Assembly (NCBI GenBank): GCA_037833965.1
Contig: AP031358.1
Span: forward strand, 12,346,001-12,410,000
DNA: 64,000 nt
DNA from: Marchantia polymorpha subsp. ruderalis
Lineage: Eukaryota; Streptophyta; Marchantiopsida; Marchantiales; Marchantiaceae
Reading direction: 5' to 3'
This document shows positions 1 to 10,909 of this stretch, piece by piece; position 1 is the first letter of the stretch, and every line of letters begins with the position of its first letter. Below the pieces are notes generated by a model. The model saw only the letters and a list, made by a program, of their open reading frames with translations, did no database searches and was not told where the DNA came from. Made by a program: the position numbers and the translations under genes.

Positions 1-581
1 CTGTCATATCCGAGTTCGCGGAACCGCCTCAGAAACTTTTCCTTGAGCTGAGCCCAGGTCCGGATGCCAGTGGGGTCGGTGCTCTCATGGTTGTACCAGC
101 TACGCACTCGTCTGCGTAGCAGGCTAGGAAAGATTCGTAATCTGTCTTCATCACTGGTCTCACGATTGGCGATGGAGACAGACTCGAAGAGCTTTATGTA
201 TGAATCTGCATCATCGTCGTCGCCCGTTCCCGTGTATCTTGGATACGAATGTTTGGTGGTAGGTTGGGAAAACACCTGGCGGAGATTGGCTTGATGTTCT
301 GCCATCGGGGATCCTGTCGACGGACTGATCCTAGGTTGGCCAAACTCAGGAAGAGTTCCTGTCGGAGGGATGTCCAATAGAACTGTTAGCTCAATGCTCT
401 CGGTAGGTGAACTGGAACGCCTTTGTCTTCCAGTAGTCGGTGATGGCGATCTTTCTGCAGAGTCCTCACCGGGAGTCTTCTTTTTAGTTCGCCGTTTTGT
501 TTCCACGGCTTTTTCTGAATCTCGACGGAGTTTCCGTGTGGCTCTCGCACTCAGGTTTCCCACACTATCGCTCGTCGACAT
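1..581 (-). CDS. gag: Family A gag, N-terminal part (partial at window edge)
   Basis: The N-terminal part of the family A Gag (capsid/nucleocapsid precursor) reads leftwards from an ATG at 579-581. The protein opens with MSTSDSVGNLSARATRKLRR, then a basic and Ser/Pro-rich leader and the start of the capsid-like region, with the motif KHSYPRY followed by DDDADSYIKLFE. The same N-terminus is present at 61340. The start sits about 44 bp past the primer-binding site, the spacing also seen in family B. It is partial only because the window ends. Confidence 0.9.
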   Translation of the reverse strand, partial: MSTSDSVGNLSARATRKLRRDSEKAVETKRRTKKKTPGEDSAERSPSPTTGRQRRSSSPTESIELTVLLDIPPTGTLPEFGQPRISPSTGSPMAEHQANLRQVFSQPTTKHSYPRYTGTGDDDDADSYIKLFESVSIANRETSDEDRLRIFPSLLRRRVRSWYNHESTDPTGIRTWAQLKEKFLRRFRELGYD

Positions 582-624
582 TCACCGAGCATTGCTGCTC
601 AAGGTTTCTGGTGTTGACGCACTG

Positions 625-642
625 TCCCCGGCAGCGGCGCCA
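625..642 (-). other. Primer-binding site, tRNA-Asp type (family A)
   Basis: On the minus strand this reads TGGCGCCGCTGCCGGGGA. From memory it differs at one base from the tRNA-Asp primer site of Athila/Tat elements. A 22-bp spacer separates it from the LTR end at 665, longer than the 0-5 bp usual in LTR elements. Confidence 0.85.
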
Positions 643-899
643 AAAAGAAGTTGTCGGCTCCTTATGTAATAACCCACCAAAGGCTAAAACTGCAGTATGG
701 TGGTAAAAAGATCGAACCCACAGGGACAGAGGCAACACACAGAGTAAAAGTGTCACATTTAACAGACTTTTGGTAGAGTTTGAATTCTAGGCGACTGTCA
801 CTCCCAGAAATACTGCAGTGCTCGACTCGGAGGCTCGACTCGGAGGAGGATCTCAACTCGGAGGATGCTCGGAGGATGCACGGTACAGCTTGGTCACTC

Positions 900-922
900 A
901 ACACACACACACACACACACAC
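900..922. repeat. (AC)n microsatellite in LTR R/U5
   Basis: A run of about eleven AC units. The same tract sits at the same LTR position in every A and B LTR that keeps this region, for example near 21997, 35873, 46745, 50998 and 61659. It differs slightly in length, so it belongs to the ancestral LTR. Confidence 0.9.
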
Positions 923-1586
923 CTGAAACTGGCAAAAAGCACAGCTCGGAGGTCGGTCAGGACCTCCGCTTCGGATTTCAGGAGGAAAGTGTCTCGCAAG
1001 TTCACTCAGAGGTTCTGCAGGAAGTGCCTCCCACTCCGGCTTTTATTGCCCTTCCGCCAGGAACTAGCGGGGGTACCCGGACTGGACTTCTCACTTCGGA
1101 ACGAAGCCTCTACGTACGCCGTGGACGTCACCCTCGACTATCACACAAAACGCAGGGAGTGCAGACCCGACTGAGAACTTACTGAAAACACGATCCAGTA
1201 ACACACACACAACCTGAATTACAAACCAAGGTTTACACGAAGTAATGAAACTTCACATTGGCATTCAGGGGAAACTTCCCGTAGGAGTACAATCAGGATA
1301 TGTCACTCGAAGGAGTAAGGGGGAACTGTTCAAGTATCTAACTCGCAGCCGGCTCTGAGTATCAGAAATCACCCGCAGGTGCAGATCCGCACTACTCAAG
1401 TCTCTAACCGGGTACTAGCTCTGAACATTCAGCCGAAGGCCTTCAACTACAACATACGGTAACTTCGCTATGCTGCAGCTTCTCTACGTGGTGCCAGGAC
1501 CAAAATGCACAAACACGCCAAGAAAGTGAGTTCCTGATCTGCACTTCCGAAACTGGAAGAGTCCCAAGGCAAAACGCCTTGATCTA

Positions 1587-1593
1587 CTTTATA
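1587..1593 (-). promoter_or_regulatory. Probable TATA box of family A LTR (copy A-1)
   Basis: TATAAAG on the minus strand, about 34 bp past the stop of the LTR ORF. In sense order it comes before a CAAGGC-GTTTT-GCCTTG hairpin at 1565-1581. Family B has TATAAAAT at the matching place. I infer this as the element's own promoter; U3 with the ORF lies upstream of it and R/U5 (about 0.9 kb) downstream. Confidence 0.65.
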
Positions 1594-3916
1594 CTCTCAA
1601 AAGATCCTAACTAGCACTACGCTATCCTATCTACCACTCGCAGCATCTGCGCGAAACCAAACTACTCTACTGCACTCAGCAGATCCGGTGCTGCGCCTCC
1701 TGCGCGCCGGACTGCTCCGCTTACTGTCTCTACCTTGCCAGTCTTCCGACCGGCTGCGTAACCCCAGGCGTCGGAGCGCTGTGGTGACTTCCGACTGCAA
1801 GTGCGCCATAGTGTCGCACGCACCCGACAAGAAAGTTTCTAATTTTCTTGCCACTCGCCGCCGACTCCGACTGTCACCTTCCGTCAAGGCCGCCGCCCGA
1901 AGCTCGAACTCCCGGAGTGTAACCCTCTCTTGAGCTGCCACCTCCCAATGGGTGTATCCGTTTAGACAACGAGTCACCCGTGCCGCCAACTCTCCTCGTG
2001 CCCTGCAGCTGCTCTCCACCTCTGCCAGCTGCATTTCTAAATCCGCACGTTGTGCCCTCAAATCCGAGCACTCGGTTTGCAAGTTGCACAACAACTCCTC
2101 ATCCTCCTTGCGGGCTCCTTGACTTTCCTCTAAGGCGCGCGTCTGGCGCGCAAGCTCGGCTGCTAGGACTTTGTTCTGTCTCCGCTCCTCCTGCAGTTCC
2201 GACTCGATCTTTGCCCGTATTAGTTCGGCCTCCGCCTGACTCTTCGTCGCCGCATCCTCCTTCTGCTGCTGCAAGGCTTGGTATAGCTTCTGGGTGACCG
2301 CCAGGTGTTGTCGGAGGGCGGTGTTCCTTTCCACATATACTTGGCAACTAGAGGCCCACTTTGCCACCTTGATCCTCGTCCTTCGCCTGATAGTCTCCAC
2401 ATAAGACTGCGGTTTTAAGGCACTTCCGTATTTGGATGTCTTGCGATCCAGATATCGCAGGAGTGGAACTATCTGTTCGCACAGCACCCCTGTTGGCGTT
2501 TTCTGCACCGAATCCGCTTCCTGCTCTTCCGAGCTCGTATCATCCTCAGTCTCGAGGATCTCAGTCGCCACCGAATCCCTTGGCGACTCCCTGGAACTGT
2601 GGCGCGCAGCAGCTTCCGCTGCGACTGCTGCTCCACTGCCTGCTAAAATATCCAGGGCAGTGGGAGATCCCACTGCTTGAGCCCCTGTTCCGGCTCGATC
2701 TTCGGTTTGTGAAGGGGTCGACGCCGCAGTGACTTTTGTCACTCTTGCACCGCCCGCTTCTGCTGCCTGTCCTTCCGGCACAATCTGCGCGGAAGGTGTC
2801 CTTGCTGAGGGTGCGTCCGCCGAAGGCGTCCGCACACTGGTCGTTGGCCCCATCCGTCTCGCAGTCGGCGAATCCGGCTGACTCTCTGTTGTCCGACTCG
2901 CAGTCGGCCGACCAGCAGTTGTCCGACTGGGAGTCGGATACACCCTGCGCGTCTTGACTCCACTTGGCCTGCTTGTTGGGGGCGTTCTTCCAGAAGTGCC
3001 TTCCGCCGAAGACGACCCTTTGAGGATTGTTGGCTCGTCAGCCAAACTCTCTTCTGCTTCCGGCCTGCTGTCCGGTTCAACGCGCCGTTCAGTTGGCCTT
3101 CCTTCCGCTTGTCGACCTTCAGTCATCCAACTCGCAGTCGGCCGGCTGTCAGTCCGTCCATCTCCTCCCGAAGGCCGTGGTGCCTTCTGTGCAGAGGTTT
3201 CTGCCGTCTTCCCTAGAACCTGAGCAATTATCTCTTCCTGTGTGAGATTCCGCCGGGTCGGAGTTCGCCTGGTCTCCTCAGTAACAGTTGGCATTCTGCG
3301 TGCCCTCTGTTTTGGTCGACTATGAGGCTCGGGGGTGGGCCGACCACGAGTCGGCGCAGCTGGTACTTCCGGCTGCCTGTCCTCAGGTCTCTCATCCCAC
3401 TTCCGCTTGCGCGGAATGCGCTCACTTCGACGTTCTTCTGCTGCTCTGGCTGGAGCCGGAGCCGGAGGCGTACTGGCAGGTTCCTCGTCCGGATCCGTGT
3501 CTACTTCGGCCTCCCTCGAATATCTACCTGGATAAGACCGGCTCAGCTGCGGAAACCGAGTTTTCTCAGCATTCGTCAAACATCCCATCGCCCGGTAAAA
3601 CACGATTAAGTAAGGCGATAGATGATTGAGCGTTCCTCCCCTCTCTTCTTGCGCATGTTGGCGCGTCACCTTCCACAGGAGCCGTGCCCAATGCACCGAA
3701 GCTCCTGACAACACTAGCTCCACGAACTCTACCTGCCAACCATGCATGTAAGCGGTCTTGGTCGGCTGCAATATCTGCAGCAATGCCGTCGCGACATTTC
3801 TCCGCAATCGATCCTTGTAATCCCGTGTCCGGAAACCGTTCTTGGGATGTCTAGCCACCTTGAAGAGCTCATTGTAAGAGACTTCTTCCTCCTGGGACAC
3901 TTTCACGCTGTCGGCC

Positions 3917-4777
3917 TGCAACCTCCGGGCTGACTCTCACTCAGGTCTACCTCTGATGGCTTTGTGGTAGCGCATCATGGTTCTAGAAGACTAGGATTCA
4001 TACTCTCACTCATGTCACAAACACCTTCTCTCACAAACTCTCATGTATCACTCCAACTCACACACACAAACTCTCCTCACATCACCCTCTTCACATAAAC
4101 GCAAACACACGTCGATACTCCAAGATACTCGAAAACTTCACTCCTTCATTATTGAAACAAGTCCTCACACATGACTCTCCAAACTTGCTTGAGAGGTGCT
4201 ACTCTACCTCTCTATTTATACTACTTGAGAAGTTACCATAGTAACATGTGGTAATTTCTCCTAACTTACTTTTACCTAGGTAAGTTTGACTAACCTTCTC
4301 TACGTGGCAACATGCCATTGGCCTACCTAAACCCTCTAGAAGCTTCCGGAATCCAAGGTTGAGGTGGCGACATGCCATTTGAAGCTTTTAAACTTCTACA
4401 AGCTTCCTAGCCACTAAGTCAACATTAGACTTAGTCTAGCCAATCATCTTTCATACATTTAGTCAAACCAATCAAATCCAAGCTTCTAGTCAAATATCTA
4501 ATCCCTTGGAATCTAGAACTTTTGTATAAGACAAAATAGAAGTGCTCACTCCTTGTAAAAGACAAAATAGAAGTGCTCACTCCATTTTTCTAGAACTCCG
4601 CTAATTACTCCGCCAACTATAGACATTGTAGCTAAACTTAGTCATGACTAGATAAACTTAGTTATAACTAACTAGTTTAGTCATAACTAGCTAGTCTTAG
4701 CTATGCCTTGGCTAATCATCCTTATTCCCTTGACCACTTCTAAGACTTAGTACATATGTGCAACACCCGGTCTTACA
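3917..4777 (-). repeat. Family C 3' LTR
   Basis: 861 bp, starting TGCAACCTCC and ending GGTCTTACA on the plus strand, and identical by eye to 10910-11770. It contains a TATA-like TATAAATA (minus strand, 4213-4220) and a 31-bp direct repeat pair (4522-4552 and 4553-4583). Short AT-rich repeats on a TAGTTATAACTA theme lie near 4630-4700. Confidence 0.95.
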
Positions 4778-4794
4778 TTTACCCCCGGACCAAG
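4778..4794 (-). other. Polypurine tract of element C
   Basis: On the minus strand a purine-rich stretch, GGTCCGGGGGTAAA, directly precedes the 3' LTR. This is the expected plus-strand priming site. Confidence 0.7.
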
Positions 4795-4800
4795 ATTTCA

Positions 4801-7800
4801 CTACGCCCTCGGAGTGAAAGAATCTGATCTTCGATGGAATAACTTCAACTTGTCGTGGTTGACTCGATCGAAGTGACGTCCCCCTAACTCCTTGATGTCA
4901 TAAGTGAAATTTCCCCACACCTTCTCAACTATGAAAGGTCCAAAATACTTAGGAAGAAACTTTTTCCTAGCTCTCTTGTATCTAATTGCATCAAAGAGCA
5001 TCACCCAATCACCTTCCTTGAACGGTTTCAAGTTCTGGTTTCCACTTCGTTTGTCGTGATACTTCTTCTGCAACTGTTGAGCCCGCTCCACTCGTACCAT
5101 GGCTAGTGCTCGAGCTTCCTCCAACTCCATCAATTGTTGTTGGCGAGACTTGATGGCTTCTGCTCCATTTGATTTCTTCAACCTTTGCTGGATTGTTGTG
5201 AATGTTGTCAAGTCAAACTGTATGGGAAGTTTTGACTCAACTCCATACACCATCCGAAAAGGTGAGTATCCAGTAGATGTCTTCCATGTTGTGCGATACT
5301 CCCATAAGATAGCATGGAGCCTCTTGTCCCAATTGTGTTTACTCCCGTCCATGTCTGCATCCTTGGCCAACATCATACACAAAGTGTAGTTGGTCCGCTC
5401 CGCCAACCCGTTAGAATTAGGTTTGTAGGAAGTGGTTACTCGAGCCTTGATGGAAAAGTGCTCCAACATGGCTTGAATCATACTTCCCACAAATTCTCCT
5501 CCTCTATCTGATACTAACTCCAATGGACAACCAAATCGAGTAATGATTCTCTCATATAAAAATCTACCAACCTCCTTCTCATTAGTAGATTTAAGTGGTC
5601 TTGCCTCTACCCACTTCGTAAGATAATCTGTAGCTATCACAATGAACTTATTCCCTCGAGGAGTAAGATTCAAAGGACCTACAAAATCTATTCCCCACTT
5701 TTCAAAAGGACCTAACACTGGTACAGAAATCATAGGAGGGGTTTTCATGGACTTTTTAGCAAAAGCTTGACACACATCACAACTTTTGCAATATTCCACA
5801 CAATCCTTAAAAATACCCTTCCAATGATAACCAGCATCAAGAATTTTGAAGGCAGTTACCTTCCCCGCAAAATGTCCTCCACATACTGCACCATCATGAA
5901 ACTCCTTCATGAGTTGTAGTGCCTCTCCTCTCCCAACCGCCCTTCGTAGAAGTCCGTCAGCTCCTTGATGAAAAAGTACCTTCTCCATGATCATATAAGG
6001 TTGACATCTCTTCACTAATGCATTTTTCTCCCTTTGATGCATTCCTTGAGGAAACTCTCCTCTAGAGATGAAATCCCAAATTTCCTTGTACTCCTCCGGT
6101 ACTGTTGTCACCGTGTCCATGACTAGCAAGTCCTCATCCGGAAAGGTGTCATCTACTGACTGATCTCCTCCATCATCATATGCTCTCGACATCAAATCCG
6201 CATTAGCATGCTTCTTTCCAGGTCTATCCTCAATGGTATAATCAAACTCTGCTAGTAGTAGTTTCCATCTAGCTATTCTCCCTTCAGCATTAGGCTTGTT
6301 GAAAATGTATTTCAAAGCCTTATGATCAGTCACTATAGTGAATCTCCCACCCAACAAATAATGTCGAAACTTCTTAAGTGAGAAGATTACAGCTAAGGCC
6401 TCTCTCTCTGTCACTGAGTAGTTCTTCTCCGCTTGAACCATTTGTCTACTAGCATAGGCAATTGGATGATCATGCTTTTCATCATCTAATTGACTCAAGG
6501 TGCATCCTACAGCAATATTTGATGCATCTGTGTAGAGAATGAAAGGTTTACCCCAATCCGGTTTCGCCAAAATTGGAGCCGTCACCAACGCCTTCTTGAG
6601 AACTTCGAACGCCGTCTTTGCAGCTTCATCCTTGAAAATGAGTTCGTACTCCACTCCCTTCTTCATGTAATTTGTCAAGGCATGAGCTTTGTTGGAGAAG
6701 GACAAGATGAACCGTCGATAGTACCCCACCATACCAAGGAATTGTCTCAACTTGGTTAAAGTCGCCGGAAAAGGTAACTCCATGATCCGTGTCACCTTCT
6801 CTGGGTCCACCGCTATACCATTCTTGGAGATGATATGCCCCAACAATAGGCCTTCCTCACATCCAAAAATGCATTTTTCTGGATTGAGTGAAGCCTTAGC
6901 TTCCTCCAGCCGTTGAAGTATTTTGATCAAATGATCAAAATGATCCGCTTTCCTCCCGTAAACACAAAAATCATCTATGAAATCCCTTACAAACTTTCCA
7001 ATGAAAGGTTCAAACATTCTATTCATGAACCTTTGAAAAGTGGCAGGAGCATTACATAGACCAAACGGCATCACTCTAAAAGCGAAGGTTCCCCATGGAG
7101 TGGTAAAAGTTGTTTTGAGTTGGTCTTCTAAGGCAATTTGGATTTGGTTATAGCCACTATAACCATCTCCAAAACTATACCACTCATGACCAGCAACCTC
7201 CTCTAGAATCTCATCTATGAAAGGCAAGGGATAGTAGTCTTTCTTTGTGACAGCATTCAACTTTTTGTAATCTACGCACACTCGTAGCTTACCATTCTTC
7301 TTCTTCACTATCACAATTGGAGACACCCATTCAGAATTTTCTACCTCGTAGATGAAGCCAGCCTCCTTGAGCTTGTCGATCTCCTCCTTCACCACAAGAG
7401 CCGTAGGTGGATTTATTCGGCGTTGCTTTTGCCGAATAGGACGAGCTTTCTCCTCCAACTCGATGCGATGAGTCTCCAACGTCACATGCTTAAGATCCTT
7501 GTAACTAAAGGCAAAAACATGAATATATTTGCGAAATATATCCAGAAACTTTGCCTTTTCCTCCTTGGTAACCTTGGGACCAAACCTGAGAGTGGACAGT
7601 CGTCGACACACCTCCTCTTCGCTCATCTCCACTTTGTCAGGATCTTTCTTCACTCCAGGCCTAGGCAACAACTCCATGGCAGCAATGACTTGTACTTGAA
7701 CATTATCATCAGAAGAGTACTCTGATGATGTTTCTTGATCAGAAGTTGAGATGTCTGTGTCAACTTCTGAAAAGCTACCACTCTCTTCACTCTCAGATTC

Positions 7801-9573
7801 CCAATACTCATCAGTTGGTCTATCTGAGTCAGTGGTGGATTCCCCTCCTCTCGTCAAAGGAACCTTAACTCGATGGTTCTTTGGGCCTATCCTCAAATAG
7901 CCCTTGTGCCATCGGTCCGTAGTCCTTACCGCCCTCAACCAAGGACGTCCCAACAGCAAGTCGTAGCTAGCTTCCTTGAGAATTTGGAAGGAAAGCAAAG
8001 TTTGCACTCCCCTCACACTAACCACAACTTTGTCTACCACCCCCAGTGGTCTTACCTTCTGTTTGTTGGCCATACCAACAATTATGCTAGAAGGTCTAGA
8101 AGGTTGCATACCCAACTTCTGCATCAACCTCTCAGACATGGCATTCACAGCCGATCCACCATCAACCAACACATCTGATACATCATGTCCATTGATCCTC
8201 ACTTCGATCTTTGAAGCATGTGTACATACCTCCGAAGCAGCCGCATCCACCACCCCAACTCCCACATTGGTCATGTGAGCCTTCCCCTTAGATTTCCGCT
8301 TCTTGGTCCTTGTGGAGATAAGACCTCCTCTTAACTCCTTCCGAATGGCTGGATTCAAGGCAATCAGCTGACCAACTGTTATATTGGCCTTCTGATTTCC
8401 TACATCCTCCACCACGTCATACTTAGCTTGAGAAGATGAAATGGAAAAGTCATCCATGCCCAACTTCTTCCTTGGTACTCTTGGTTGACTCACTCCACTT
8501 GACCGTGTACTTCGACTTGGCGTGTCCTCCATGAAAATCGACTCGTCCGCAAATCGGGCACGCTTCTTCTCATGAGCAAGGATATCCACTTTCGATTTTG
8601 AGCTCTCCCCTTTCTCAAAAGTGCATTGATGAGGAAATACATCAATGGATGCTACTCCCTTATCCTTGGCTTGTTGCGTGGCCGGTGCATTGTTGTTGTG
8701 CCGAACTCCATCATGTTGTCGAGGGTTAGGACAATTCCTCTGGAAATGAGGACCTCCACAAGAAAAGCAAGAAACCGCAAAGTTTCCTGAAGGTGGATTT
8801 CCTCTTGGAGGATAATTTCCATACCCCCTAGAGCCTCCTCCTACGTTCTGATTCCTCTTCTCCCACAACTGTACTACATTGATCTTGAGATCTGCTAGAG
8901 TCTCCGTGATAGATTTCAATTCATTTTGAAAATCCACACTAGGATTTGCTATCGTGGATGAAGTAGAAGGGTTTGAAACAATGGACCTTCCTACAACTGG
9001 TGGAGCTACTTCTCTAGCCACCAAGCTAGAATCATCATCTTCTAAGCTCTCCTCCATTCTAATAGCAATTCGAATGGCTTCAGCCTTAGAAGAGGGCTTC
9101 TCGTATCTCACCTTACTTCGAATCTCAGGTCTCAAACCTCCAACGAAGTTCTTCATGAGCATCGCCCTTATCCCCACCATTGTAGCATCCACTTCGTCTC
9201 CGCCCTTCCTCAACACCACGTGGAATCTAGATTCCAACTTCTCGGTTCTCTCCACATAGGTCCTCACCTTCTCGTTCTCTCCTTGTTTCAAGAAGGTGAC
9301 CTCACACATCAACTTTTCATAACTTTCACTGGGAAGAAAGTTTTCGATCAGGTTCTCCGTTAATGTCTCCCACGTGTCGTCCTCCGAATGCTCCCTCTTG
9401 TACTCCTTGTACCACTTGAGAGCAGAATCCTCCAAGAAATCCGGCAAAAGCATAGCCCACTCGTCCTTCTTCCTCTCATTGTTTCCTATGCAAGCCCTCT
9501 TGAAGTCCCTAACAAAAGCTTCTACATCCTCATTCTCCCTCCCATAAAATACCGGAAGCTTCCCCATTTCCAA
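4801..9573 (-). CDS. gag-pol: Family C Gag-Pol polyprotein (1,590 aa, single frame)
   Basis: One frame encodes the whole replication machinery, in order gag, protease, reverse transcriptase, RNase H, integrase. Gag occupies about residues 1-300, with a zinc knuckle CFSCGGPHFQRNC at 269-281 (Cys-x2-Cys-x3-His-x4-Cys, one residue shorter than usual). The protease motif VDGGS has its Asp at about 471. RT carries FIDDF at 865-869 in place of YxDD. The RNase H Asp is near 1016 (YTDAS). The integrase zinc-binding region spans about 1226-1268, and the catalytic triad is D1296, D1356 and E1392 (D-x35-E). No chromodomain is evident at the C-terminus. Gag and Pol share one frame without a stop between them, unlike families A and B. 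It looks whole. Confidence 0.95.
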   Translation of the reverse strand: MEMGKLPVFYGRENEDVEAFVRDFKRACIGNNERKKDEWAMLLPDFLEDSALKWYKEYKREHSEDDTWETLTENLIENFLPSESYEKLMCEVTFLKQGENEKVRTYVERTEKLESRFHVVLRKGGDEVDATMVGIRAMLMKNFVGGLRPEIRSKVRYEKPSSKAEAIRIAIRMEESLEDDDSSLVAREVAPPVVGRSIVSNPSTSSTIANPSVDFQNELKSITETLADLKINVVQLWEKRNQNVGGGSRGYGNYPPRGNPPSGNFAVSCFSCGGPHFQRNCPNPRQHDGVRHNNNAPATQQAKDKGVASIDVFPHQCTFEKGESSKSKVDILAHEKKRARFADESIFMEDTPSRSTRSSGVSQPRVPRKKLGMDDFSISSSQAKYDVVEDVGNQKANITVGQLIALNPAIRKELRGGLISTRTKKRKSKGKAHMTNVGVGVVDAAASEVCTHASKIEVRINGHDVSDVLVDGGSAVNAMSERLMQKLGMQPSRPSSIIVGMANKQKVRPLGVVDKVVVSVRGVQTLLSFQILKEASYDLLLGRPWLRAVRTTDRWHKGYLRIGPKNHRVKVPLTRGGESTTDSDRPTDEYWESESEESGSFSEVDTDISTSDQETSSEYSSDDNVQVQVIAAMELLPRPGVKKDPDKVEMSEEEVCRRLSTLRFGPKVTKEEKAKFLDIFRKYIHVFAFSYKDLKHVTLETHRIELEEKARPIRQKQRRINPPTALVVKEEIDKLKEAGFIYEVENSEWVSPIVIVKKKNGKLRVCVDYKKLNAVTKKDYYPLPFIDEILEEVAGHEWYSFGDGYSGYNQIQIALEDQLKTTFTTPWGTFAFRVMPFGLCNAPATFQRFMNRMFEPFIGKFVRDFIDDFCVYGRKADHFDHLIKILQRLEEAKASLNPEKCIFGCEEGLLLGHIISKNGIAVDPEKVTRIMELPFPATLTKLRQFLGMVGYYRRFILSFSNKAHALTNYMKKGVEYELIFKDEAAKTAFEVLKKALVTAPILAKPDWGKPFILYTDASNIAVGCTLSQLDDEKHDHPIAYASRQMVQAEKNYSVTEREALAVIFSLKKFRHYLLGGRFTIVTDHKALKYIFNKPNAEGRIARWKLLLAEFDYTIEDRPGKKHANADLMSRAYDDGGDQSVDDTFPDEDLLVMDTVTTVPEEYKEIWDFISRGEFPQGMHQREKNALVKRCQPYMIMEKVLFHQGADGLLRRAVGRGEALQLMKEFHDGAVCGGHFAGKVTAFKILDAGYHWKGIFKDCVEYCKSCDVCQAFAKKSMKTPPMISVPVLGPFEKWGIDFVGPLNLTPRGNKFIVIATDYLTKWVEARPLKSTNEKEVGRFLYERIITRFGCPLELVSDRGGEFVGSMIQAMLEHFSIKARVTTSYKPNSNGLAERTNYTLCMMLAKDADMDGSKHNWDKRLHAILWEYRTTWKTSTGYSPFRMVYGVESKLPIQFDLTTFTTIQQRLKKSNGAEAIKSRQQQLMELEEARALAMVRVERAQQLQKKYHDKRSGNQNLKPFKEGDWVMLFDAIRYKRARKKFLPKYFGPFIVEKVWGNFTYDIKELGGRHFDRVNHDKLKLFHRRSDSFTPRA

Positions 9574-9788
9574 CTAATTTTTTTTTATTTTTATTTTTAT
9601 TGGAAATTTATATGGGGCTTCCTAATACAATATAAACAACACTAACTTCATCCTTGAGTAATTCATCAAAGGAAACACAAAAGGAATTGGTTGTTCCAAG
9701 ATAGCCAAAGCTCTCTCCTCTCCTAGGCATACGATGAGTCTTACCCTCATCATCATCTTCTCCATCATTCGAATGATGATCTCCATCT
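9574..9788. other. Element C leader, AT-rich stretch between extra ORF and gag
   Basis: About 215 bp without a supported ORF. It contains a run of T/A tracts near 9578-9602, just before the gag start in the sense direction. I see no other feature. Confidence 0.6.
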
Positions 9789-10232
9789 TCAGTTGGAGCT
9801 TGAACCCGCTGAGGTCACTTTCTCTGTTTCAGCACTTAGCTTGCCGTCAAACCCTTCCACAAGTGATTCCAGAAGTGCCTTCACTCCGCTGCATTCGTGT
9901 CCCGCTGGTAGCCCAATCACTCCGCAATTGTCACAGAAGGTCGCGCTTTGGGATTCATGTGGCGATGATGGTCCCAAGTGAAGTTTCAAATCTCCCAAGT
10001 TCCTCTTGCTCCTCAATCTTCTATCTTTGTTCCGCAGGGAACAATTGACAACCTTATGGCCCTCCTCTCCACAATAAAAACAAGTTTCACGTTTGACTCT
10101 TGGAGATTGACTCACTACTCTTTCTTCAAACTCCACCTTGAATTCTCTTGTATTGGAGTCTAAAGACACTATAACATCCAAGCCTTGAGGTACTTTGGAT
10201 AACCTAACCTTCCAACTTTCTTGTTCACTCAT
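9789..10232 (-). CDS. Extra zinc-knuckle ORF upstream of gag in element C (147 aa)
   Basis: A separate 147-aa frame in the leader between the primer site and gag, in the same sense as gag-pol. It has a canonical retroviral-type zinc knuckle, C51-x2-C54-x4-H59-x4-C64 (CFYCGEEGHKVVNC), then a basic stretch (about 67-79). A second Cys/His cluster follows at C100-C103-H112-C114. The region before the knuckle (VEFEERV) recalls the domain preceding the knuckle in plant LINE ORF1 or DUF4283-type proteins, but that is a weak impression. It could be a nucleic-acid-binding accessory protein, a captured fragment of another element, or a chance frame; the intact knuckle argues against chance. Ogre elements are known to carry an extra ORF at this position. 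Confidence 0.6.
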   Translation of the reverse strand: MSEQESWKVRLSKVPQGLDVIVSLDSNTREFKVEFEERVVSQSPRVKRETCFYCGEEGHKVVNCSLRNKDRRLRSKRNLGDLKLHLGPSSPHESQSATFCDNCGVIGLPAGHECSGVKALLESLVEGFDGKLSAETEKVTSAGSSSN

Positions 10233-10887
10233 TTTCCCATAAGGTAGAAACCACTCAAAAGACCTCTCCCAGAAACGCTATCTACTTGACGAAAACTGTG
10301 AATGAAGAAATCAAAAACTTTTGCTTTGTTATCTTGCTTTTGTACCCCCTCAACTTCAAATCATAATAACTTTGTCTCTAGACGTGATCTCTCAGTGAAA
10401 TTTTGACTCAAACGTAGCTTATCTTCTAATACACACTCGTACGAAGTTTCAAAGCCTAAATTGAAATACAGAAAAAGTAATCAACTCTGTACAAACTTTC
10501 CAGAGAGCAGACTTTTGATACCCGTGAAAACCCCTCAACTTCTAACTCTCATATCTTTTTGTTTACACATGCTCTAGACCTAAAACAAAAACGTAAACGT
10601 TCTCTATCTTCCAATCTAAAATCAATAAAAACTTTGAAGAAAAACTTCAAAAATACTTCTTCGGTGTCTAAAATCACTTTTCTCTCAAAAAGACATGTTT
10701 ACGTGAACAAAACATACAAAATCACTTCTAGGCTATCATATGAGACTATGGGATAAACAAAGGGAATTTCGCTCTCAAGCACACTCTCCGCTCTTTCATT
10801 CCCCAATGTTAACACCAAGTGATCCCTCATGGATACTTTCTCTCGAGCTAGAAATCGAATCCTAAACATTCCGCCTTCTAGATTGAG
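10233..10887. other. Element C untranslated leader
   Basis: About 650 bp of AT-rich sequence between the primer-binding site and the extra ORF. I see no supported coding region. It presumably carries the 5' untranslated and packaging sequences of the element RNA. Confidence 0.5.
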
Positions 10888-10905
10888 GTCCCGGCAACGG
10901 AACCA
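10888..10905 (-). other. Primer-binding site, tRNA-Glu type (element C)
   Basis: On the minus strand it reads TGGTTCCGTTGCCGGGAC, four bases from the end of the 5' LTR. From memory it is complementary to the 3' end of plant tRNA-Glu. Families A and B use a different, tRNA-Asp-type site. Confidence 0.8.
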
Positions 10906-10909
10906 AAAA

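Larger units (their letters stand above)
1..664 (-). mobile_element. Family A element, 5' end of internal region (continues off the left edge)
   Basis: This is the start of the internal region of a minus-strand family A Ty3/gypsy element whose 5' LTR begins at 665. It holds the primer-binding site and the first 190 or so codons of gag. It matches 60760-61423 base for base as far as I can see. The rest of the element lies left of the window. Confidence 0.93.
1..3241 (+). repeat. Left copy of a direct repeat spaced 60,759 bp (other copy 60760-64000)
   Basis: Every base I compared between 1-3241 and 60760-64000 agrees, except A at 3129 against G at 63888. The match crosses the gag/primer-site/LTR boundaries and is closer than the match between the two LTRs of the A element itself. 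That points to duplication of the locus, not to two separate insertions. Confidence 0.85.

Noticed and set aside
7423-8278. Plus-strand frames of about 100 aa inside element C
   Set aside because: They lie antisense to the gag-pol frame and have no recognisable domain.
10888-10905. A tRNA gene fragment
   Set aside because: Only the 18-nt primer-site complement is present, directly beside the LTR. There is no cloverleaf sequence around it.
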